DNA of 10,981 nt, from assembly GCA_937902445.1 (NCBI GenBank), contig CALELJ010000176.1, positions 1-10,981 of the forward strand. Reading direction: 5' to 3'. Shown here piece after piece: positions 6,530 to 10,981 of the stretch (its first letter is position 1; each line of letters starts with the position of its first letter). This stretch comes from an uncultured Treponema sp. (GTDB taxonomy: Bacteria > Spirochaetota > Spirochaetia > Treponematales > Treponemataceae). The notes under the pieces were generated by a model. The model was not told the origin of the DNA. It searched no databases and worked only from the letters and a program-made list of their open reading frames with translations. Made by a program: the position numbers and the translations under genes.

Positions 6530-7657
6530 TTAGATTTCTCCAAGGACGGACTTCAATAGGTCCATCTGTTTTTTTGTTCCGATTGAAATGCGGACAAATT
6601 CCTCGATGCCAGGTGTCGCAAAATGGCGGATGAGAATTCCGGCTTTCTTGACTGCCTGGTAGATGTCTGTACCTTTTACACCATCCTTTTTTGCAAAGAT
6701 GAAGTTTGTTTTTGAATCAATGACAAACCATCCGCGCTCACGAAGGAATGAGGTTATGCTTTCCCTTTCTGCAACGACTTTTTTTGCATTTTCCTCGCAG
6801 TAGTCATAGTTCTCACAGCTTGCGATTCCTGCCTGCTGTGCAAGGAAATCAACAGGAAAGTGATTGAATGAATTCTTTACGGTAAACACAGAACGAACAA
6901 GATCAGGACTTGCAACAATATAACCAAGACGCATTCCGGCAAAAGAAAGACTCTTGCTGAATGTTCTTACGATTACAAGGTTGTCATATTTTTCAAGAAG
7001 TGGAATGCAGCTTTCATCTCCAAAGTCGGCGTAGGCTTCATCAACAATGAAGATCTTGTCCTTTGGTGCTCTTTCAATCATTGCGGCAACCTCAGCTCTC
7101 TTGAGTGCGATTCCTGTTGGTGCATTAGGGTTTGCAAAGATGATTGCGCTGTCGTTTTTGTTTGCTTCCTCGAGCATTTTGTCCACATCAAGTTCCCAGT
7201 TTTCTTTGAGCGGAACCTGACACATCGGGATGTTGTAGTATCCGCAGTATACTGGATAGAAACTATATGTGAATTCCGGCATTACAAGCGGACGGTCGCT
7301 GTCAAAGAAAGTGTAGAAAACAAAGCTCAATACTTCATCGCTTCCGTTCCCGCAGAAGACCATGTCCGGTGTTATCGTGAATGGAAGAGCTTTTTTTGCT
7401 TCCTTTGAGTTGTTGAAGCATCCGCCGGTTTCGTTGAGCATTTCCGCAATGGCAGAACGAAGTTCGTTGCTGTCTGGATCAGGATAAAGTCCAAGATTCT
7501 TTATGTTTTTTGCCACAGCTTTTTTTACTGCTTTTGCCACAGCCTTGCATGGAGGATATGGGTTTTCATTGGCATTGAGCTTTATGTAAACGCGGTCCTT
7601 TGGCTGTTCGCCCGGAACGTATGGATGTAGATTCTCAAGTCTTTTTGCAAGTAACAT
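6530..7657 (-). CDS. hisC: Histidinol-phosphate aminotransferase (HisC-type, PLP-dependent)
   Basis: This 375-residue fold-type I aminotransferase normally converts imidazole-acetol phosphate and glutamate to histidinol phosphate in histidine synthesis. Family motifs are all present: KLNANENPYPP (26-36), LYPDP (57-61), GNGSDEVL (103-110), NPNAPTG (176-182), DEAYADF (206-212), the PLP lysine K235 in RTFSKSLSFAGMRLGY and R356 in VRISIG for the substrate carboxylate. A lysine-rich stretch around 78-92 makes the segment before ITPDMVFCGNGSDE somewhat longer than in E. coli HisC. No other his gene is in the window, so a broader role in aromatic amino acid transamination is possible. AGAGG (7666-7670, minus strand) lies 8 nt before the ATG. 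It is the first gene of an operon with the phosphoesterase. Confidence 0.9.
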   Translation of the reverse strand: MLLAKRLENLHPYVPGEQPKDRVYIKLNANENPYPPCKAVAKAVKKAVAKNIKNLGLYPDPDSNELRSAIAEMLNETGGCFNNSKEAKKALPFTITPDMVFCGNGSDEVLSFVFYTFFDSDRPLVMPEFTYSFYPVYCGYYNIPMCQVPLKENWELDVDKMLEEANKNDSAIIFANPNAPTGIALKRAEVAAMIERAPKDKIFIVDEAYADFGDESCIPLLEKYDNLVIVRTFSKSLSFAGMRLGYIVASPDLVRSVFTVKNSFNHFPVDFLAQQAGIASCENYDYCEENAKKVVAERESITSFLRERGWFVIDSKTNFIFAKKDGVKGTDIYQAVKKAGILIRHFATPGIEEFVRISIGTKKQMDLLKSVLGEI

Positions 7658-7678
7658 TTTTTGTACCTCTTAAAAACG

Positions 7679-7707
7679 ATTATACTTTTTTTGCTGTGTA
7701 TCTACAA
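7679..7707 (-). promoter_or_regulatory. Promoter of the hisC-phosphoesterase operon
   Basis: On the minus strand TATAAT (7679-7684) is preceded at exactly 17 bp by TTGTAG (7702-7707). The -10 is perfect and the -35 keeps the TTG. The A-rich spacer lies in the 80-bp divergent gap shared with the MATE gene. Confidence 0.65.
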
Positions 7708-7737
7708 TAATGGCAACATTTAATATAGAATACATTT

Positions 7738-9114
7738 ATGAAGTTTTTCGGTGACAGAAAATTCCTTAGAAGCGTTGCAGTTGTTACTCTTCCGATAGTA
7801 ATTCAAAATACAATATCGAATTTCGTTGGTCTTCTTGACAATCTTATGGTCGGACGATGCGGAACTGATTCCATGAACGGCGTCAGCATTTTCTCCCAGC
7901 TTTTCTTTGTTTTCATTCTTTGCGTCTGGGGTTCTTCCTGCGGAGCCGGAATCTTTACGGCACAATTTTTTGGCAAGGGTGATCATAAAGGTGTAAGGGA
8001 TACATTCAGAATAAAACTCTATCTTGTTGGAATTGCAACAATTGTCGGAGCGGCTGTTTTTCTTCTTTTTGGTGAATACTTCATGGAAAAATTCATCCAT
8101 GAATCAGACAGCATAGGCGATCCTGTTGCCACCATGCGTCATGCAAAAGATTACATGATGATAATGCTCATCGGCATGATTCCGACTGCGGTAGGCATGG
8201 CATATTCCGGAACACTCCGTGACATCGGTGAGACATCAGTTCCAATGAAGGCTGGGTTTGTTGCTGTTTTTGTAAATCTGATCCTCAACTATCTTCTGAT
8301 TTTTGGAAAATTCGGCTTCCCGGAACTTGGAGTGAAAGGGGCAGCCATTGCAACTGTAGTTTCCCGTTTTGTTGAATCTGGAATAGAAATCATCTGGACT
8401 CATACCCATAAGGACAGGTGCAGGTTCATAGAAGGTGCCTTTGCTTCTTTCAAGGTTCCGGTTTCTCTTGTCAGAAAAATTGTCATCAAAGGAATTCCCC
8501 TTGCAGCAAATGAGACTCTGTGGTCCCTTGGACTTACCATGCTGAACCAGAGTTTCTCTTTGCGCGGTCTTGCAGTTGTTGCTGCAATAAACATTACCAA
8601 CACCATGGCAAATCTTTTCAACGTATTCCTTTTTGCCATCGGAGAATCCATCTCGATTCTTGCAGGACAGTTGCTGGGAGCCGGAAAGAACGAGGAGGCA
8701 AAATCTACTGCAAACAGGATGATAGCCTTGTCTGCTTTTGCCAGTGCTATAATTGGTGCTGTTCTTGTTCTTTTCAGGAATATCTTTCCATCCTTCTACA
8801 ACACGGAAAAAGAAGTCATGGATTTTGCTTCCAACTTCATTCTTCAGACTGGAGTGTTCCTTCCGGTTCTTGCTGTCGTCCACGGCTGCTATTTTACGTT
8901 GCGTTCAGGCGGAAAGACTTTCATCACATTCCTGTTCGACAGCGTCTTTGTTTGGGTCTTCATAGTTCCGGCGGCATTTGTGCTTACACGCTATACTGCC
9001 ATGGGAATCATAATGATTTATCTCGTCGTAAAATCCCTGGATCTCATCAAGTGCGCCATTGGAATAGTGCTTGTAAGAAAAGGCGTCTGGGTTCACAACA
9101 TTGTATCAAACTGA
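7738..9114 (+). CDS. MATE-family multidrug / Na+(H+)-coupled efflux transporter
   Basis: This is a 458-residue inner-membrane protein with about twelve hydrophobic helices in two related halves. The N-terminus carries the MATE signature (LPIVIQNTISNFVGLLDNLMVG, residues 19-39). The first half includes YSGTLRDIGET and GVKGAAIATVVSR. The second half has the matching GESISILAGQLLGAGKNEEA near residue 302. MATE pumps export cationic drugs, dyes or metabolites by Na+ or H+ antiport; the substrate is not predictable. The ATG at 7738 is the first in frame, since a TAG stands at 7726. It fits family alignments but has no recognisable Shine-Dalgarno (preceding bases are AATACATTT). The gene is divergent from hisC and convergent with the MFS gene. 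It is complete. Confidence 0.93.
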   Translation: MKFFGDRKFLRSVAVVTLPIVIQNTISNFVGLLDNLMVGRCGTDSMNGVSIFSQLFFVFILCVWGSSCGAGIFTAQFFGKGDHKGVRDTFRIKLYLVGIATIVGAAVFLLFGEYFMEKFIHESDSIGDPVATMRHAKDYMMIMLIGMIPTAVGMAYSGTLRDIGETSVPMKAGFVAVFVNLILNYLLIFGKFGFPELGVKGAAIATVVSRFVESGIEIIWTHTHKDRCRFIEGAFASFKVPVSLVRKIVIKGIPLAANETLWSLGLTMLNQSFSLRGLAVVAAINITNTMANLFNVFLFAIGESISILAGQLLGAGKNEEAKSTANRMIALSAFASAIIGAVLVLFRNIFPSFYNTEKEVMDFASNFILQTGVFLPVLAVVHGCYFTLRSGGKTFITFLFDSVFVWVFIVPAAFVLTRYTAMGIIMIYLVVKSLDLIKCAIGIVLVRKGVWVHNIVSN

Positions 9115-9134
9115 ATATAGCCACATAGTCAGCA

Positions 9135-9157
9135 CCGTCACTGGGGCCCGTATTTTT
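9135..9157 (+). repeat. Copy 1 of a 23-nt imperfect direct repeat
   Basis: The segment begins CCGTCACTGGGG and ends CCCGTATTTTT. It matches 9392-9414 at 19 of 23 positions, and all four differences are transitions. It lies 20 bp after the stop of the MATE gene. Confidence 0.6.
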
Positions 9158-9171
9158 CTTTCGAGAAAAAT
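9152..9171. terminator. TTCG-capped hairpin after the MATE gene, possible terminator
   Basis: ATTTTTCT (9152-9159) and AGAAAAAT (9164-9171) pair perfectly over a TTCG tetraloop, and TTT follows. The stem is mostly A-T, so it is a weak terminator at best, although position and loop are suitable. A self-complementary GGGCCC (9144-9149) lies just upstream. Confidence 0.4.
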
Positions 9172-9196
9172 TTTCCAAAATATTTTTTAGTAGGGG

Positions 9197-9336
9197 TGTA
9201 TGAAAATCGAGAAGAAAGGAAGAGGCTGACAAAAACATTCAAAGCCCTGAAAGATAGTTTCCTTGCAGGGCTTTGCATGTAGCGACGATATCTAGCGGTC
9301 CTGGAAGACTCGTACTGACTGGTAGATTTTCATACA
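9197..9336. repeat. 12-bp inverted repeat enclosing a 10-bp hairpin
   Basis: TGTATGAAAATC (9197-9208) and GATTTTCATACA (9325-9336) are exact reverse complements 116 bp apart. Between them CAAAGCCCTG (9240-9249) pairs perfectly with CAGGGCTTTG (9266-9275) across a 16-nt loop. On the minus strand the hairpin is followed within a few bases by TTTTT, so it may terminate MFS transcripts. The nested arrangement could be a small mobile-element remnant or a structured RNA. No reading frame of interest crosses it. Confidence 0.6.
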
Positions 9337-9381
9337 TGTCATCATTAATGTGTTTCAACAATGCGGAGGGTATCCATCGCC

Positions 9382-9416
9382 CGGGTGAAAGCCGTTGCTG
9401 GGACCCGCATTTTTTT
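9382..9416 (+). terminator. Hairpin plus seven-T tract (overlaps direct-repeat copy 2)
   Basis: CGGGT (9382-9386) pairs with ACCCG (9403-9407), and seven T follow at 9410-9416 on the plus strand. It could stop read-through from the MATE gene into the MFS gene, or end a separate plus-strand transcript from the structured region. The 5-bp stem with a 16-nt loop is modest. The second copy of the 23-nt direct repeat is 9392-9414. Confidence 0.4.
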
Positions 9417-9434
9417 ATAATGCCATTATCTTAA

Positions 9435-10652
9435 TCAAGACTTCTTTGCCGGCACCTTGATTGTTGCGGCATAGATACTGTTGAAAATTCCAAGGATGGC
9501 AGAAAGAGTAAACAGAGTTTCGATACCAAGAACCTGCCAGATCCATCCGCCAAACAATGCAATGAGGATTGTAATGAAATGGTTGACGGAAATTCCCGTG
9601 CTGATTGTTGCACGCACCTCTTCCTTTGAATCTGAAATGTCCTGAACATAAACATTGCTTGCCATCGAAGCCAAAGAAATCACTGAATCCAGAATGTAGT
9701 TTGCACAGCATATGATGAAGGCAACATTCTGAGGAAAAATCCTGTGTGCAAAGCCGTAGAAGAAACAGACAATCACAAGAATCAAAGTATCTGAAACCAT
9801 AACGATCTTGTATCCAAGACGGTCGATGATCTTGCCAACGAGAGGGCTTGCAAGAGAACAGCAGATGGCACTGATTGCAAACAGAAGGCAGATGGTGCTT
9901 GTGCTTGCCCTGTAAAAGAGAATCAGGACATAAGGTCCAAAGGTAAAGAAAATTTGTTTGCGCGCACCGTAGAAAACTTCAAGAAAATAGAACTTGGTAT
10001 ACTTCTTTCTGAAATAGAAACGGCTCTTTGCCTTGTCCGTCTTGCTCTGTCCCGTCATGCGGAATGCAAGGACTGTTCCGATTCCCATGATCAGTGCGCT
10101 GATTGCAAAGAAGAGACGGAAGGATTTTTCACCGCCGATGAAACTGAATACGATCATGACGATAAAGAAGCCCGCAAGAGTTCCGCCTTGATAGATTGAA
10201 TTCTGGAATCCAAGGGCACGGCCACCGCGGCCTTCCTTTGAGTATTCAAGTGAAAGTGTATTCCTCATTCCAAGCTGCATGTGCTCGCCAAGTGAATAGA
10301 TGCAGATGGAAGTTGTAACAAGAATTCTGTCGGCAGGAAGCCCCATGTGAAGGAGCATGCCCACAAGCATTATGAGTCCGCCGATCTTAAAAACTCCTTC
10401 GGCAGAAAAACGATAGAGGAGCGCAAGGATGAAAACAAGAAGGAATCCGGGAAGCTCGCGGAAAAATTCTGCAACACCGCGGTGGAATTCTCCCATTCCT
10501 ACGACTTCCGCAAGGTAGTTGTCGATCACTCCCTTGTAAAGTCCGTAGCCCAATCCCATGGACATAAGGCTTATGAAAAACGGAATCCAGCAGCTGCCGG
10601 AATCAAAAGTGTCGTCGAGTTTTGAAGTGAATTTTTTGAATGGATTTGCCAT
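9435..10652 (-). CDS. Major facilitator superfamily (MFS) transporter
   Basis: This 405-residue integral membrane protein has about eleven to twelve hydrophobic helices. A charged central loop (residues about 200-225, rich in Lys/Arg) separates the two six-helix bundles. The clearest family mark is a motif A-like loop at 270-282 (PLVGKIIDRLGYK: Gly, Asp-Arg, Gly, Lys) after helix 8. The corresponding first-half loop is not a clear motif A, so the subfamily and substrate are not identifiable. AGGGG (10661-10665, minus strand) lies 8 nt before the ATG at 10652. A separate promoter is visible upstream. The gene lies downstream of the XRE regulator on the same strand, but the 99-bp gap and own promoter argue for independent expression, perhaps controlled by that regulator. 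The gene is complete. Confidence 0.88.
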   Translation of the reverse strand: MANPFKKFTSKLDDTFDSGSCWIPFFISLMSMGLGYGLYKGVIDNYLAEVVGMGEFHRGVAEFFRELPGFLLVFILALLYRFSAEGVFKIGGLIMLVGMLLHMGLPADRILVTTSICIYSLGEHMQLGMRNTLSLEYSKEGRGGRALGFQNSIYQGGTLAGFFIVMIVFSFIGGEKSFRLFFAISALIMGIGTVLAFRMTGQSKTDKAKSRFYFRKKYTKFYFLEVFYGARKQIFFTFGPYVLILFYRASTSTICLLFAISAICCSLASPLVGKIIDRLGYKIVMVSDTLILVIVCFFYGFAHRIFPQNVAFIICCANYILDSVISLASMASNVYVQDISDSKEEVRATISTGISVNHFITILIALFGGWIWQVLGIETLFTLSAILGIFNSIYAATIKVPAKKS

Positions 10653-10677
10653 GTGTTTTACCCCTGTCTTTTGCGAG

Positions 10678-10707
10678 ATTATAGCAAAAAATGCATGGGC
10701 ATGTAAA
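10678..10707 (-). promoter_or_regulatory. Promoter of the MFS gene
   Basis: On the minus strand TTTACA (10702-10707) and TATAAT (10678-10683) are 18 bp apart, just upstream of the ribosome site. ATGCAT occurs at 10691-10696, in the spacer, and again at 10732-10737; both are short palindromes that could be regulatory but are weak evidence. Confidence 0.65.
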
Positions 10708-10751
10708 AGAGATGTGGGACCGGATGGAGGTATGCATAATGCAATATAACT

Positions 10752-10981
10752 CTAATGTTGCTGGGTATGATACTTAGGCGTCGATGAATATAACAATTTG
10801 CATACTTCTTTTACATCTTTTTCAATACGCGACAATAATTCTGATTCGATTGTTTTTCCATATTTTTCTGCAAATCCATTTTTTAAATTTTCAGGACTTC
10901 CATTTTCTTCAAAAAGTGCTGAGGAAGGAATTCCTAAAGCTTCAGCAATTTTATCAACCATTTCTGGCTGTGGCCAAGTGT
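10752..10981 (-). CDS. XRE (Cro/CI)-type HTH regulator, C-terminal part, truncated by the window edge
   Basis: About 76 residues are visible. The frame stays open to the window edge, reading TWPQPEMVDKIAEALGIPSSALF. This is the last helix of an XRE helix-turn-helix domain, where proline-rich segment, loop and IAxALGI helix end in LF. The Met at 10961 is therefore internal and the gene starts beyond the right edge. A 50-residue tail follows, with a helical acidic/basic segment (ESELLSRIEKDVKEVCKLL) that may mediate dimerisation, and ends in a polar STPKYHTQQH. It is notably A+T-rich: 34 G+C in 120 bases (28%) at 10801-10920, against 32 in 60 (53%) at 10441-10500 inside the MFS gene. This suggests a different origin. 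Target unknown. Confidence 0.75.
   Translation of the reverse strand, partial: TWPQPEMVDKIAEALGIPSSALFEENGSPENLKNGFAEKYGKTIESELLSRIEKDVKEVCKLLYSSTPKYHTQQH

Larger units (their letters stand above)
9115..9434. other. 320-bp gene-free convergent intergenic region
   Basis: The gap separates the stops of the MATE (plus) and MFS (minus) genes. It contains no supported gene on either strand. It holds the TTCG hairpin, the 12-bp inverted repeat with its inner hairpin, the two copies of the 23-nt direct repeat and the seven-T hairpin listed separately. Such a dense set of repeats is best explained by one or more small dispersed elements. Confidence 0.6.

Noticed and set aside
8236..8883. 215-residue minus-strand open frame
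   Set aside because: It is antisense to the MATE gene, with no recognisable domain and a biased Lys/Ser/Asn composition.
8520..9128. 202-residue plus-strand open frame rich in Cys, His and Arg
   Set aside because: It lies entirely in another frame of the MATE gene, has no ribosome site and the odd composition of a shadow frame.
9197..9416. A known RNA gene (6S, SRP, tmRNA or RNase P RNA)
   Set aside because: The hallmark conserved sequences of these RNAs are not visible, so only an unidentified structured region is reported.
9115..9434. CRISPR array
   Set aside because: Only two diverged repeat copies 257 bp apart are present; there are no regular spacers and no cas genes.
10347..10625. 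92-residue plus-strand open frame
   Set aside because: It is antisense to the MFS gene and has no start signals or domain pattern.

Overview
The window is about 11 kb of bacterial chromosome with densely packed genes, moderate G+C (roughly 40-50% in most genes by eye) and good Shine-Dalgarno sites. It most resembles a host-associated spirochaete of the Treponema type. The clues are the mix of c-di-GMP enzymes with large sensory or membrane modules, a YafY/WYL regulator beside a GyrI-like protein, intergenic dispersed repeats containing the core TTGAGCGTAGTCGAAA, and the style of the XRE regulator C-terminus. A Lachnospiraceae-like Firmicute cannot be excluded from sequence alone.

Left part (1-2137), plus strand: the 3' portion of a LytTR response regulator whose start lies before the window. 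It is followed by a two-gene unit, a stand-alone GyrI-like effector-binding protein and a WYL-domain (YafY-type) HTH regulator. A perfect 11-bp inverted repeat (672-698) precedes the unit and is the obvious candidate operator.

Centre-left (2138-5702), plus strand: a c-di-GMP operon. A 716-residue cytosolic diguanylate cyclase with about four PAS-like modules and an intact GGDEF motif but no RxxD inhibitory site lies 17 nt upstream of a membrane-anchored HD-GYP phosphodiesterase. Maker and breaker of the second messenger are therefore produced together, each with its own input domain.

Centre (5703-7737): a 119-bp element with inverted termini and nested hairpins fills the convergent gap. Next, on the minus strand, come a calcineurin-like phosphoesterase and, 15 nt upstream of it in the same operon, a HisC-type aminotransferase with a well-formed promoter. 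No other his genes are present.

Right part (7738-10981): a plus-strand MATE efflux transporter converges on a minus-strand MFS transporter. The 320-bp gap between them (9115-9434) has no gene but is full of structure: a 23-nt imperfect direct repeat at its two sides, a 12-bp inverted repeat enclosing a 10-bp hairpin, a TTCG-capped hairpin and a hairpin followed by seven T. Upstream of the MFS gene is the 3' portion of an XRE-family regulator, clearly more A+T-rich than its neighbours, which runs off the right edge.

I see no tRNA, rRNA, CRISPR array, transposase or phage gene. Nothing in the coding content is a clearly undescribed system. The least explained sequence is in the two convergent intergenic regions.
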